From Streptomyces katrae (GTDB taxonomy: Bacteria > Actinomycetota > Actinomycetes > Streptomycetales > Streptomycetaceae), in assembly GCF_000717655.1 (NCBI RefSeq), contig NZ_JNZY01000031.1, positions 18,416 to 82,415 on the forward strand: a stretch of DNA of 64,000 nt. The letters are read 5' to 3'. The notes under the pieces are model-generated. The model searched no databases. It was not told where the DNA came from and worked only from the letters and a program-made list of their open reading frames with translations. Of this stretch, positions 1 through 8,535 are shown one piece after another; positions within the stretch are counted from its first letter, which is position 1, and each line of letters starts with the position of its first letter. The translations under genes and the position numbers were made by a program.

Positions 1-266
1 ACGGGCGCGGCCGCTACCAGGGCATGTACACGATGTCCTGGGCAGTGGCCTCGCTGGTCGCTCCGCTGATGGCCGGGTCCATGATCGACCGGTGGGGCGC
101 GGGCTGGCTCTGGGCGTCCGTGGCGCTGCTGGGCACGGTGGCGGCGCTGGGCTACTGGCTGCTGATGCGGAACCTGGCCGGAGCCGAGCCCGGGTCCGTG
201 GTCTCGGCATCGGCTGCGGCGCCGGCGGCCCCCGCCCCCGCCCCGGCCACCGCCGTCGAGGCCTAG
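1..266 (+). CDS. MFS transporter, C-terminal end (partial)
   Basis: Only the last ~88 codons are in the window; the reading frame is open from base 3 and the gene starts upstream. The visible part has a short hydrophilic turn, a membrane segment (AVASLVAPLMAG), the loop motif DRWGAGWLW typical of major facilitator transporters, and a last membrane helix ending in LLMRN. It finishes in an Ala/Pro-rich cytoplasmic tail. The substrate cannot be judged from this fragment. It is convergent with the YbjN-like gene on the opposite strand, with 6 bases between the stops. The family call is an inference from the topology and the short DRxG-like loop. Confidence 0.65.
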   Translation, partial: GRGRYQGMYTMSWAVASLVAPLMAGSMIDRWGAGWLWASVALLGTVAALGYWLLMRNLAGAEPGSVVSASAAAPAAPAPAPATAVEA

Positions 267-272
267 GCCGGG

Positions 273-776
273 TCAGGACGACGGCTGCGTCAGGTGCTTG
301 AAGGCGTCCAGGTTGTACGTCGGCTCGCCGCGCGAGACGCGCCATTCGTACTCGCGGCGGATCGCGCTCGCGAAGCCCAGCTCCAGCAGGGTGTTGAACG
401 CGCCGTCCGCCGCCTCCAGGACCGTGCCGAGCAGCCGGTCCAGGTCCTCCGGGGTGACCACGGACAGCGGGAGCCGGGCCGTCAGGTAGACGTCGCCGAG
501 CCCGTCGACCGCGTAGGCCATCCCGTACAGCTTGAGGTTGCGCTCCAGCAGCCAGCGGTGGACGCCCGCCTCGTTCTCGTCGGGGTGCCGGATGACGAAG
601 GCGTTCACGGACAGGGAGTGCCGGCCGACCCGGACCGAGCAGGTGGTGCTCAGCTTGCGGGTGCCGGGGAGCTGGACCACGTACGAGCCCGGCTCCGGGT
701 TCTCCCACGCGAGTCCGGCCTCGGCGAAGGTGCTCTCGATGATCGCGGCGGTGTCGGCGGTGTCAGCGTCAGCCAT
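273..776 (-). CDS. YbjN domain-containing protein
   Basis: A 167-residue soluble protein with the YbjN/type III secretion-chaperone-like fold: an N-terminal helix (residues 8-20), a beta-rich centre ([31 protein letters not shown]) and a C-terminal helical half with [16 protein letters not shown]. YbjN proteins have no known enzyme activity. Its ATG overlaps the last 8 bases of mshA, so the two are co-transcribed and probably translationally coupled. The same order, mshA followed by a YbjN-like gene, is known from Mycobacterium (Rv0486-Rv0487), which suggests a conserved functional link to mycothiol synthesis or its regulation that has not been explained. Confidence 0.85.
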   Translation of the reverse strand: MADADTADTAAIIESTFAEAGLAWENPEPGSYVVQLPGTRKLSTTCSVRVGRHSLSVNAFVIRHPDENEAGVHRWLLERNLKLYGMAYAVDGLGDVYLTARLPLSVVTPEDLDRLLGTVLEAADGAFNTLLELGFASAIRREYEWRVSRGEPTYNLDAFKHLTQPSS

Positions 777-2151
777 GGTGGGAGCGTACGCGACGGCGGT
801 GATCGTGCATGGCTGCGGTGTACACGTCCGCCGTGCCGCTCGCCGCCGTGTCCCAGCCGAAGAACTGCGCGTGCCGCGCGGCCTCGGCGCCCATCCGGCC
901 CGCGAGCCCCGGGTCGTCCACGAAGCGCCGGAGCTCCCGTGCGTAGTCCACCGGGTCGTGCCCGGGTACGAGGAGTCCCGTCACGCCGTCGTTGACGGCG
1001 ACCGGCAGCCCGCCGACCTCGGCGGCCAGCACCGGCGTGCCGGTGGCCTGGGCCTCGATCGCCACGAGTCCGAAGGACTCGCTGTACGAGGGCATGACCA
1101 GCACGGACGCCGCCCGGAACCAGTCGGCGAGGGCGTCCTGGCGGACCGGCGGGTGGAAGTGGACGAGGTCGGCGATGCCGAGCTTCGCCGCGAGCTTCTG
1201 CAGCCCCTCCGGCTTGGCGAGGCCGCTGCCGCTGGGGCCGCCGACGACGGGGACGAAGAGCCGGCGGCGGAGCGAGGGGTCCCGGTCGACGAGCTCGGCG
1301 ACCGCGCGCAGCAGGATGTCGGGGGCCTTGAGCGGCTGGATCCGGCCGGCGAAGAGCGGGATGACGGCGTCCTGCGGCAGGCCGAGGCGGGCGCGGGCGG
1401 CGGCGCGGCCGTCGCCGACGGTGAAGCGGTCGAGGTTCACGCCGGGGTGGACGACGGCGACCTTGCCCGGGTCGGCGTCGTAGTGCCGGACCAGCTCTTC
1501 GGCCTCTTCGGTGGTGTTCGCGATGAGCCGGTCGGCGGCGGCCACGATCTGGGTCTCGCCGATGACGCGGGCGGCGGGCTCGGGCGTGTCGCCCTCGGCC
1601 AGCGCGGCGTTCTTGACCTTGGCCATGGTGTGCATGGCGTGGACGAGGGGGACGCCCCAGCGCTCGGCGGCGAGCCAGCCCACATGGCCGGAGAGCCAGT
1701 AATGGGAGTGGACGAGGTCGTAGTAGCCGGGCCGGTGGCCGGCCCAGGCCTGCATGACGCCGTGGGTGAAGGCGCACAGCTGGGCCGGGAGCTCCTCCTT
1801 GGCGAGGCCTTCGTACGGGCCCGCGTCCACGTGCCGTACGAGGACGCCGGGGGCCAGCTCGACCACGGGCGGGAGGCCGCCCTCGGTGGCGCGGGTGAAG
1901 ATCTCGACCTCGATGTTGATCGCGGCGAGGCGCTTGGCCAGCTCCACGATGTACACGTTCATACCGCCGGCGTCGCCGGTGCCGGGCTGGTGCAGCGGTG
2001 AGGTGTGCACGCTGAGCATGGCGACGCGGCGCGGCTTGCGGTGGTGGCCGACGGCCGGGAGGCGCAGGCGCGGCGGGTCGTGGCGGGTACCGCGGGCGGC
2101 GGCGATCCGGCCGCCGAGGCTGCCGCCGAGGCGGGACACGTACTGGCTCAA
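769..2151 (-). CDS. mshA: D-inositol-3-phosphate glycosyltransferase MshA
   Basis: This enzyme joins UDP-GlcNAc to 1L-myo-inositol-1-phosphate, the first step of mycothiol biosynthesis in the cytosol. The 460-residue product is a GT4-family, GT-B fold enzyme. The N-terminal domain has the acceptor loop [19 protein letters not shown], and the C-terminal domain has the nucleotide-sugar site [17 protein letters not shown] (EX7E motif) and a GGLPVAV turn. The start chosen is TTG at 2151, which has GAGAGGA just upstream and gives the usual family length; the open frame continues far upstream but that part is low-complexity shadow. It is followed by the overlapping YbjN-like gene. The later pathway gene mshD lies 30 kb away in this window. 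Confidence 0.93.
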   Translation of the reverse strand: MSQYVSRLGGSLGGRIAAARGTRHDPPRLRLPAVGHHRKPRRVAMLSVHTSPLHQPGTGDAGGMNVYIVELAKRLAAINIEVEIFTRATEGGLPPVVELAPGVLVRHVDAGPYEGLAKEELPAQLCAFTHGVMQAWAGHRPGYYDLVHSHYWLSGHVGWLAAERWGVPLVHAMHTMAKVKNAALAEGDTPEPAARVIGETQIVAAADRLIANTTEEAEELVRHYDADPGKVAVVHPGVNLDRFTVGDGRAAARARLGLPQDAVIPLFAGRIQPLKAPDILLRAVAELVDRDPSLRRRLFVPVVGGPSGSGLAKPEGLQKLAAKLGIADLVHFHPPVRQDALADWFRAASVLVMPSYSESFGLVAIEAQATGTPVLAAEVGGLPVAVNDGVTGLLVPGHDPVDYARELRRFVDDPGLAGRMGAEAARHAQFFGWDTAASGTADVYTAAMHDHRRRVRSHHG

Positions 2152-2326
2152 GAGAGCAGTTCCTCTCGCTCGGACGGCGGCGTGCTGGACGGGACGGGCA
2201 TGCAGGGCAGCGCTGCGGAGCGCGCGGGGGCGCCCTCCAAGGAGTGCAACCGGTACGGCCGTGTCCCGCATTCCGGGAGCCGGTGTTTTTTCCTCGCTGT
2301 TTGCGGCGCGGTCTGCCCTCTTTTCA

Positions 2327-2362
2327 TCCGGCGGGGGCCCTTTTTCCTCCGGCGGGGGCCCT
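2327..2362. repeat. Two direct repeats of a 15-bp GC-rich unit
   Basis: The unit TCCGGCGGGGGCCCT occurs at 2327-2341 and again at 2348-2362, separated by six bases (tttttcctcc spans the join). It lies just upstream of the -10 box of the methyltransferase gene and in the divergent mshA leader region. It could be a duplicated regulator site or simple slippage; nothing else in the window matches it. Confidence 0.6.
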
Positions 2363-2379
2363 CCGCTTACGCTCGGCGC

Positions 2380-3189
2380 ATGTCCTCCCGCTCCGCCCCG
2401 CCCCCGCGCCGCCCTGTGGGCACGGTGACCCGCGGGACGACGAACCCGAACCGGCTGCGCCGGATGGACCGCTGGATCGCGGCCACGCACGGGGCGGTGC
2501 TGCGGCGCGCGCAGGCGCCCGTCGCGGTGGACCTCGGCTACGGGGCCGCGCCGTGGACGGCGGTGGAGCTGCTGGCCCGGCTGCGGGAGGCGGCGCCGCG
2601 CGTACGGGTGGTCGGCATCGAGATCGAGCCGGCGCGGGTCGCGGCGGCGAAGCCGTACGAGCGCGAGGGGCTCAGCTTCCGGCACGGCGGGTTCGAGGTG
2701 CCGCTGGAGGGCGGGGCCCGGCCGGCGCTGATCCGCGCGGCGAACGTCCTGCGCCAGTACGACGAGGAGCAGGTGGCGGCGGTGTGGGAGCGGCTGTGCG
2801 CGCGCCTGGCCCCGGACGGGCTGCTCGTCGAGGGGACTTGTGACGAGATCGGGCGGCGCCATGTGTGGGTTGCGCTGGGGCCCGAGGGGGCGCGCACGGT
2901 GACGTTCGCGACCCGGCTGGGCTCCCTCGAGCGCCCTTCGGACCTGGCGGAGCGGCTGCCGAAGGCGCTCATCCACCGCAACGTGCCGGGCGAGCCGGTG
3001 CATGCGTTCCTGCGCGACTTCGACCGGGCGTGGGCGGCGGCCGCCCCGTACGCCTCGTACGGGGCACGGCAGCGCTGGATCCGGACGGCGCGGGCGCTGG
3101 CCGCCGACTGGCCGCTTGCGGACGGCCCGGGGCGGTGGCGGCAGGGGGAACTGACGGTGCACTGGGAGGCGTTGCGCCCGGCGGGGTGA
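2380..3189 (+). CDS. class I SAM-dependent methyltransferase
   Basis: The 269-residue product has a Rossmann-type methyltransferase core. The SAM-binding motif I is [13 protein letters not shown] (about residues 47-59), followed by the acidic end of beta-2 in [14 protein letters not shown] and a later motif with [17 protein letters not shown]. The substrate is unknown. The ATG at 2380 is preceded by TACGCT at 2368-2373 with exactly six bases between, a leaderless-promoter geometry; there is no Shine-Dalgarno sequence. It is divergent from mshA. A role in modifying a small molecule or a tRNA cannot be separated on sequence alone. Confidence 0.8.
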   Translation: MSSRSAPPPRRPVGTVTRGTTNPNRLRRMDRWIAATHGAVLRRAQAPVAVDLGYGAAPWTAVELLARLREAAPRVRVVGIEIEPARVAAAKPYEREGLSFRHGGFEVPLEGGARPALIRAANVLRQYDEEQVAAVWERLCARLAPDGLLVEGTCDEIGRRHVWVALGPEGARTVTFATRLGSLERPSDLAERLPKALIHRNVPGEPVHAFLRDFDRAWAAAAPYASYGARQRWIRTARALAADWPLADGPGRWRQGELTVHWEALRPAG

Positions 3190-3414
3190 ATGTGACGCGC
3201 GCGGGGAACCGGTTACCGGGGTGGCCCGTTGAGCCGTCGGGATGTGTGTGGGGGACTGGGGAAGATCGGGATGGCGCCTGTGAGGGTGTTGGAATTCACC
3301 GACTCGTGGCACCATCCCGAAGGCAGCGCAAAGTTACTGATGAATAGTCAGATCTGATGTCGGATCCGGTGCGGATCTGACGTCGGGTCGGACTCGGGGC
3401 ACCTTGGGGGGACC

Positions 3415-4476
3415 ATGGGGACCGTGGAGCGTAGGCGGCGCAGCGGTATGTCCGCTCTCACGCTGCTGTGTACGACGGCGCTGCTGGCCGTGGTGGGCAT
3501 GAGCGGTGCGGCGCAGGCGGCGCCGCTTCCGGAGCCGGGCGCCAAGTCCCTCGAGCAGGTGCGCAAGGAGATCGACGAGCTGTACCGCCAGGCGGGCACG
3601 GCGACGGACGCGTACAACCTCGCCGACAGTGAGGCCAAGGCCCAGTCCGCCAAGATCGTCGAGATCGCGAAGCAGGTGGCGGCGGGTCAGGACCGGATCA
3701 CGACCCTGAAGAACCGTGCGGGAGCCGCCGCGCGCGCCCAGTACCGCTCGGGCGGGATGCCGGCCGGCGCGCAGCTGGCGCTGAGCGGCACCCCGAGCCA
3801 GTTCCTCGACGGGGCGGACCGGATCCGCCGGGGCGAGAAGGCCGCCACGGACCTGATGTCCGAAATGAACCGCACGCAGAGCGACTTGCAGCAGTACGCG
3901 AAGGACGCGAGCGCTCAGTGGGAGAAGCTCGAGGCCAACCGGATCAAGCAGGAGACCTCGAAGAAGCAGATCGAGGAGAAGATCAAGGCGGCGGAGGCGC
4001 TGGAGAGCAAGCTGCAGGCCGAGGAGAAGGCCCGGCTGATCCAGCTCGAGCAGGAGGCGCAGTACAAGGCGCAGACGGCATGGCTGTCGACGGGCGTGCT
4101 GAAGGAGATCAACAGCTCGGCGTCGGAGTCGGGGAAGAAGGCGATCCAGTACGCCACGGCGCAGATGGGCAAGCCGTACGTGTGGGGCGCCGAGGGCCCG
4201 GACTCGTTCGACTGCTCCGGCCTCACCTCACAGGCCTGGCGCGCGGCGGGCAAGGGCATCCCGCGCACCTCGCAGGAGCAGCTGCGGCTGCTGCCGAAGG
4301 TCGCGATCAAGGACATGCGGCCGGGTGACCTGATCATCTACTTCGACGACGCCAGCCACGTCGGCATGTACGTGGGCGACGGCGCGATCGTCCACGCCCC
4401 CCGCCCGGGCCGCAGCGTCACCCTGACGGGGGCGGGCTCGATGCCGATCAAGGCAGTGGTCCGCCCGGACGCGTAA
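3415..4476 (+). CDS. secreted NlpC/P60 family peptidoglycan endopeptidase
   Basis: A 353-residue exported cell-wall hydrolase that should cut peptide stems of peptidoglycan. Residues 1-36 are a signal peptide (basic start, hydrophobic core, AQAA cleavage region). Residues 40-225 are a long Lys/Glu/Gln-rich coiled coil, as in RipA/SwlA-like proteins where it holds the enzyme inactive. The C-terminal NlpC/P60 domain carries the catalytic triad Cys267 (DSFDCSGL), His315 (ASHVGMY) and His327 (IVHAP). The start has a strong GGGGGGACC site. Two direct copies of GATCTGAYGTCGG (3351-3363 and 3374-3386) lie in the leader. A weak GC hairpin at 4512-4530 may end the transcript. Confidence 0.92.
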   Translation: MGTVERRRRSGMSALTLLCTTALLAVVGMSGAAQAAPLPEPGAKSLEQVRKEIDELYRQAGTATDAYNLADSEAKAQSAKIVEIAKQVAAGQDRITTLKNRAGAAARAQYRSGGMPAGAQLALSGTPSQFLDGADRIRRGEKAATDLMSEMNRTQSDLQQYAKDASAQWEKLEANRIKQETSKKQIEEKIKAAEALESKLQAEEKARLIQLEQEAQYKAQTAWLSTGVLKEINSSASESGKKAIQYATAQMGKPYVWGAEGPDSFDCSGLTSQAWRAAGKGIPRTSQEQLRLLPKVAIKDMRPGDLIIYFDDASHVGMYVGDGAIVHAPRPGRSVTLTGAGSMPIKAVVRPDA

Positions 4477-4725
4477 CCGCAGCCCGCGGGGTGGGAAAGG
4501 CCGTGCCGGAGGGAACCCGCGGGGGGTTCCGCGCGTCTCGCCAGGCGGGACGACGACGGCCTCCGTCGTGACGTTGGTCATTCAGTGGTCAGTCAGTGAG
4601 GCGCATTCCCCCGCGATAACGGCATATGACGGCGGCCTTGGCCCGGAACGCCATTCCGTTCTGCGGCCACCGACCGCTAGGGTCTGCCGGACGCACCCTC
4701 GGGGGGAGGGAAGGAACCGGAGACG

Positions 4726-6030
4726 ATGGCCGTACCCGTACCGCGGCAGAGGGAGACCCCCGCCACGGAGAGCGCGCAGGCCGCCCAGGCGGTCCTGGCC
4801 GCTCAGCTGCCCGCGGCGCCGCACGCCACCACACCCCAGGCGTCCCTGACCCTGCTGGTGATCGAGGACGATCCCGCAGGCGGGCTCACGGTGCCCGAGA
4901 TCCTCGACGCCGACCGGCACCGCATCCGGCTCCGCACCGCCCGCAACCTCACCGAGGCCGCGCGCCTGCTCACCCACGACGTGCACTGCATCCTGCTGGA
5001 CCTCTCCCTCTCCGGGACGGGGTCCACCGCCGGCGGCTCCCGTACCGCGGTCGTCGACGAGCTGGCCACCCTCCGCGAGGTGCTCCGGATCGCGCCCGGC
5101 CACGCCGTCCTCGTCCTCACCGCCGAGGCCGACGCCGAGCGCGCCGCCGAGGCCGTCCGGGTCGGGGCGCAGGACTTCCTCTTCCGTGACGAGCTGGACG
5201 GCCGCCTCCTCAGCCGGGCGATCCGCTACGCCGTGGAGAGAAAGCGGGCGGACATCGCCCAGTACAAGCTTGCAGAATCGAAACTTCGGGCCCAGGAGAA
5301 CGCACGCCTCGAGCGCGGCCTGCTCCCCAACCCCCTCCTCGAGGGGTCGGACCTGCGCTTCGCCGCCCGCTACCGCCCCGGCCGCAGCCGCGCGCTCCTC
5401 GGCGGGGACTTCTACGACACCGTCCGCACCCCCGACGGCACCGTCCACGCGATGATCGGCGACGTCTGCGGCCACGGCCCCGACGAGGCCGCCCTCGGCG
5501 TCGAGCTCCGCATCGCCTGGCGCGCCCTGACCCTGGCCGGTCTGTGCGGAGACGACCTGCTGGCCACCCTCCAGGAGGTCCTGGAGGTGGAGCGCCCCTG
5601 CGAGGAGATCTTCGCGACCCTGTGCACGGTGGACATCTCCCCCGACGGCCGCCGAGCGGGCCTGTGCCTGGCCGGCCATCCGGCGCCGCTGATATCCCGG
5701 CCGGGCCGCCGGGCGCAGCTGCTGCCGTACGAGAACAGCGGTCCGGCGCTCGGCCTGCTGCCCAAGGCCCGCTGGCCCCGCCGGCAGGTCGAGCTGGGCG
5801 GCACCTGGAGCCTGATGCTCTACACCGACGGCCTGATCGAGGGCCGCATCGGAGACGGCAAGGAGCGGCTCGGGCAGGACGGCATGGTCGAGATGATCAA
5901 CCGGCACCTGGATGAGGGTCTGAGCGGCGAGGGCCTGCTGGAGGCCTCCGTCACCGAGGCCCGGCGCCTCAACGGCGGCGAGCTCACCGACGACGTGGCC
6001 GTGGTCCTGCTCTCCCGCGCGGAGGGCTGA
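4726..6030 (+). CDS. receiver-PP2C (SpoIIE-type) serine phosphatase
   Basis: The 434-residue product is a fusion of a response-regulator receiver and a SpoIIE/RsbU-type PPM phosphatase. The receiver (about residues 40-165) has the acidic pair in LLVIEDDPAG, the phospho-acceptor Asp92 in ILLDLSLSG and a Lys-less alpha5 region (the usual KP is replaced by FRDEL), so it may be atypical. A short coiled linker (AESKLRAQENARLERGLLP) connects to the phosphatase, whose metal ligands lie in GGDFYDTV, IGDVCGHGPDEA, YTDGLIEGR and ELTDDVAVVLL. Such proteins dephosphorylate anti-anti-sigma factors in partner-switching pathways. No STAS or anti-sigma gene is adjacent, so the partner must be encoded elsewhere. 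Confidence 0.88.
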   Translation: MAVPVPRQRETPATESAQAAQAVLAAQLPAAPHATTPQASLTLLVIEDDPAGGLTVPEILDADRHRIRLRTARNLTEAARLLTHDVHCILLDLSLSGTGSTAGGSRTAVVDELATLREVLRIAPGHAVLVLTAEADAERAAEAVRVGAQDFLFRDELDGRLLSRAIRYAVERKRADIAQYKLAESKLRAQENARLERGLLPNPLLEGSDLRFAARYRPGRSRALLGGDFYDTVRTPDGTVHAMIGDVCGHGPDEAALGVELRIAWRALTLAGLCGDDLLATLQEVLEVERPCEEIFATLCTVDISPDGRRAGLCLAGHPAPLISRPGRRAQLLPYENSGPALGLLPKARWPRRQVELGGTWSLMLYTDGLIEGRIGDGKERLGQDGMVEMINRHLDEGLSGEGLLEASVTEARRLNGGELTDDVAVVLLSRAEG

Positions 6031-6052
6031 CCGGCGGGCGAGCGGCGGCGGG

Positions 6053-6388
6053 TCAGCGCCCGCCGTTGTACGGGCCGTACGGGCCGTCGCTGCTGCTGCC
6101 GCCCTTGCGCCGGCCGCCACCGCCCGAGACCTGCTTGAGGGCCGGGCGTACGTCGACGAAGAAGACGATGGTGGCCACGAGGCCGGCGATCTGCAGGAAC
6201 AGCATCCCCAGGAAGAAGTCCACCAGCACGGTGACCCCGAGGATGACCAGCCAGAACGTCTTGGTCTGCTTGTCGGCGGCGCGGTACGCGTCCTCGCGCG
6301 CGAGGACCGCGAAGACGAGGGCCACGACGGCGAGCGCCAGCATGGCGAACCCGAGCAACGGGAGCACTCCGTTATCGAACCCGTTCAT
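6053..6388 (-). CDS. DUF2516 family membrane protein
   Basis: A 111-residue protein with about three hydrophobic stretches (LPLLGFAMLALAVVALVFAV, FWLVILGVTVLVDFF, IAGLVATIVFFVDV) and a Gly/Ser/Lys-rich cytoplasmic tail. The ATG at 6388 is preceded by AAGG at usable spacing; an upstream ATG at 6394 is also possible. It sits downstream of the HbhA-like and XRE-regulator genes on the same strand. The same three-gene order (regulator, HbhA, small membrane protein) is known in mycobacteria as Rv0474-Rv0476. Function unknown. Confidence 0.75.
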   Translation of the reverse strand: MNGFDNGVLPLLGFAMLALAVVALVFAVLAREDAYRAADKQTKTFWLVILGVTVLVDFFLGMLFLQIAGLVATIVFFVDVRPALKQVSGGGGRRKGGSSSDGPYGPYNGGR

Positions 6389-6539
6389 CAACATCGCCTT
6401 TGACCGCCCTCTCACGCTGCGCACGCCTGATGCCGCCTGCCTCCACGCTACCGGCAGAGCGGCCCCCGCAGACGACAACGGGCCGGACACCCCGCTGGTG
6501 CCCGGCCCGCCGTCACGGAATCCGCTTCCGGTCCGCGGT

Positions 6540-7115
6540 TCAGCTCTCGTCGCCCGCCATGACGGCGGCCTTCTTCGTGTTGTTCCTGCGGGCCGGGGAC
6601 TTCCGGGCCGAGGGCTTCTCCTCGTCGGAGCCCGCAGCCTCGGTGGAGGCGTCGGCGGGCTCTTGCGCCGGCTGCTCCGGCTTCGGCTCGACGGCGACCG
6701 CGATGTCGACGATCTCCTCGGAGACCTCGCCGCGCCAGGTGCGTACGGCCTGCTCGCCGTGCTCGGCGACCTTGTCGTACGTCTCCTTGGCGCGCACCGC
6801 GTACTCGGCGGCCACGCCGACGCCGCGCAGCGCCAGGTCCTGCGCGGTCTCCCCGAGCTTCTTCGGGTCGATCGCGGTGAGCACCTCGGCGAACTTGGCG
6901 GTGACCGCCTCCTGCGCCTCCCTGGCCTTCTCCTGCACGATCTTCGGGTCGGTGTTCTTCACGGCCTCGATGCGTGCGGGTGCCTCGGCGCGCAGCTGCT
7001 CGATGAGCCCGGGCACCTTCTTCGCCTGCTGCACCGCGAGGTCGGCGGTGCCGGCGGCGAAGTAGAGCGGAGTCGGGTCGGTGAGGGTCTTCTTCAGGTC
7101 ATCGGCGATGGCCAT
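6540..7115 (-). CDS. HbhA-like (heparin-binding hemagglutinin-like) coiled-coil protein
   Basis: A 191-residue alpha-helical protein. Residues 1-130 are a nearly continuous amphipathic helix typical of HbhA (LKKTLTDPTPLYFAAGTADL at the start, then repeated heptads with KEKAREAQEAV-like stretches). The C-terminal 50 residues are Pro/Glu-rich and end in a basic, Lys/Arg/Ala tail (SARKSPARRNNTKKAA). In Mycobacterium HbhA the methylated Lys-rich tail binds heparan sulfate; in a soil streptomycete a cell-pole, lipid-droplet or division role is more likely. It has an RBS (GGGAGGACC) and is transcribed with the XRE gene upstream (25-base gap). Confidence 0.8.
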   Translation of the reverse strand: MAIADDLKKTLTDPTPLYFAAGTADLAVQQAKKVPGLIEQLRAEAPARIEAVKNTDPKIVQEKAREAQEAVTAKFAEVLTAIDPKKLGETAQDLALRGVGVAAEYAVRAKETYDKVAEHGEQAVRTWRGEVSEEIVDIAVAVEPKPEQPAQEPADASTEAAGSDEEKPSARKSPARRNNTKKAAVMAGDES

Positions 7116-7140
7116 GTGGCTGGTCCTCCCGGATCACAGT

Positions 7141-7542
7141 TCAGTTCGTAGGGTGCATGTCGGTGTCGTCGTCGTCCGCGCCGGCCGGTTCGGCCTCGGC
7201 CGCGTTCTCCTTGCGGAACGAGTCGTAGATCTGGAGCAGCACCTGCTTCTGCCGCTCGTTGATGGACGGGTCGCCGAGTATCGCGGCCCGCGTCTCCACC
7301 TCGTCGCGATCCCGCTCGTCGAGGATCCCGGCCTGCACGTACAGCGTCTCCGCGGAGATCCGCAGCGCCTTGGCGAGCTGCTGCAGGATGTCCGCGCTCG
7401 GCTTGCGCAGCCCGCGCTCGATCTGGCTCAGGTACGGATTCGACACCCCCGCCGCGTCGGCCAGCTGCCGCAGCGAGAGCTGGGCCTGCCGCCGCTGTTC
7501 GCGGAGGTACTCGCCGAGATTTCCGACGTTGAGCGATGCCAT
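7141..7542 (-). CDS. XRE-family helix-turn-helix regulator
   Basis: A 133-residue DNA-binding protein. The Cro/CI-type helix-turn-helix is at about residues 10-66 (LREQRRQAQLSLRQLADAAG, then VSNPYLSQIERGLRKPS). A short alpha-helical region follows (SINERQKQVLLQIYDSFRKE) and the tail is acidic. Its start has AGGA eight bases upstream. A perfect inverted repeat at 7572-7591 lies 30 bases upstream of the start and is a likely autoregulatory operator. It heads the cluster with the HbhA-like and DUF2516 genes, as its mycobacterial relative Rv0474 does. Confidence 0.87.
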   Translation of the reverse strand: MASLNVGNLGEYLREQRRQAQLSLRQLADAAGVSNPYLSQIERGLRKPSADILQQLAKALRISAETLYVQAGILDERDRDEVETRAAILGDPSINERQKQVLLQIYDSFRKENAAEAEPAGADDDDTDMHPTN

Positions 7543-7571
7543 GCGTCGATCCTGCCGGACTTTGCTAACTA

Positions 7572-7591
7572 TTGCAAGCGTGTGCTTGCAA
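7572..7591. promoter_or_regulatory. Inverted repeat, candidate operator of the XRE regulator
   Basis: TTGCAAGC-GTGT-GCTTGCAA is a perfect 8-bp inverted repeat with a 4-base centre in an otherwise AT-richer patch. A partial copy (TTTGCTAACTATTGCAA) overlaps it on the gene side. It lies between the XRE gene start (7542) and the stop of the upstream VOC gene (7594), which is where an autoregulated promoter is expected. Binding is inferred. Confidence 0.6.
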
Positions 7592-7593
7592 AA

Positions 7594-8013
7594 TCACCCA
7601 GCGGTGCGCGGCTGGTTGAAGCGCAGCATGTTGCCGGCCGGGTCGCGGAACGCGCAGTCGCGGACCCCGTACGGCTGGTCGGCGGGCTCCTGGAGCACCT
7701 CGCCGCCGGCGGCGCGGATGCGCTCGAAGGCGGCGTCGACGTCGTCGGTGGAGAAGATCACGCCGCGCAGCATGCCCTTGGCGAGCAGCTCGGCCATCGC
7801 CTGCTTGTCGGCCGGCGAGGCGTTCGGGTTCGCGGCCGGCGGTTCGAGGACGATCTCCACGTCCGGCTGCGCGGGCGAGCCGATGGTCACCCAGCGCATC
7901 CCCTCGAAGGCCACGTCGTTGCGGACCTCCATGCCGAGGGCGTCGCGGTAGAAGGCGAGCGCCCTGTCGTGGTCGTCGACGGCGATGAAGCACTGGGACA
8001 GCTTGATCTCCAT
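7594..8013 (-). CDS. VOC (glyoxalase/dioxygenase-fold) family protein
   Basis: A 139-residue protein with two beta-alpha-beta-beta-beta units of the vicinal oxygen chelate fold: KLSQCFIAVDDHDRALAFYR at the start and GVIFSTDDVDAAFERIRAAG in the second half, ending DPAGNMLRFNQP. Typical members are glyoxalases, antibiotic-binding proteins or dioxygenases; the substrate is not evident. TAGCGT at 8021-8026 is seven bases before the ATG, suggesting a leaderless transcript. It lies 10 bases after the AraC-type regulator, which makes a regulator-target pair likely. Confidence 0.85.
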   Translation of the reverse strand: MEIKLSQCFIAVDDHDRALAFYRDALGMEVRNDVAFEGMRWVTIGSPAQPDVEIVLEPPAANPNASPADKQAMAELLAKGMLRGVIFSTDDVDAAFERIRAAGGEVLQEPADQPYGVRDCAFRDPAGNMLRFNQPRTAG

Positions 8014-8023
8014 GCCACCGACG

Positions 8024-8458
8024 CTAAGGGCGGGCGCCGGTTTCCGCTCCTCCGCCCGCGGCCGTTCCCCTTCTGACCGGCCGGGTGTGGATCTTGGCGA
8101 TGCACGCCGGGACGGCCGCGCCGGGGTCGTGGCGGCGGGCCCGGTACGCGCTCGGGCTCTCGCCGACCAGCTCCGTGAAGCGGGAGCTGAACGACCCGAG
8201 CGAGGTACAGCCGACCTCGAAGCAGACCTCCGTCACGCTGAGGTCGCCCCGCCGCAGCAGCGCCTTGGCCCGCTCGACGCGGCGGGTCATCAGGTAGCTG
8301 TACGGGGTCTCCCCGAAGGCGGCCCGGAAGCTGCGGGAGAAGTGCCCGGGCGACATGAGGGCGACCCGCGCCAGCGCCGGGACGTCCAAGGGCTGCGCGT
8401 AGTCCCGGTCCATCGCATCCCGGGCCCGCCGCAGCCGCACGAGATCGTCGAGGTTCAC
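8024..8458 (-). CDS. AraC-family HTH regulator
   Basis: A 144-residue protein that is essentially only the AraC DNA-binding domain: first HTH in LDVPALARVALMSPGHFSRS, second in LSVTEVCFEVGCTSLGSFSS and the family signature FSSRFTELVGESPSAYR. There is no ligand-binding domain, so it may work as a stand-alone activator or bind effector through its basic 35-residue C-terminal tail. It starts at GTG 8458 with TAGGCT (8465-8470) six bases upstream, a leaderless arrangement. The VOC gene follows directly and is the likely target. Confidence 0.85.
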   Translation of the reverse strand: MNLDDLVRLRRARDAMDRDYAQPLDVPALARVALMSPGHFSRSFRAAFGETPYSYLMTRRVERAKALLRRGDLSVTEVCFEVGCTSLGSFSSRFTELVGESPSAYRARRHDPGAAVPACIAKIHTRPVRRGTAAGGGAETGARP

Positions 8459-8535
8459 CCTGCCAGCCTAAGGCGGCGGTGGCGACGGTGGCGGGAGACC
8501 GCGACCACCGCCAAAGAGGGGGCGCGGCCGGGGGC

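Noticed and set aside
2152..3315. Open frame extending mshA upstream to 3315
   Set aside because: The extension is Arg/Pro-rich, lies antisense to the methyltransferase gene and gives a protein far above MshA length; TTG 2151 has a good RBS.
3190..3414. Possible c-di-AMP (ydaO) riboswitch before the NlpC/P60 gene
   Set aside because: Such riboswitches are known before cell-wall hydrolases, but I could not find the expected conserved core (such as ACAGCTAACC); only two direct repeats are seen.
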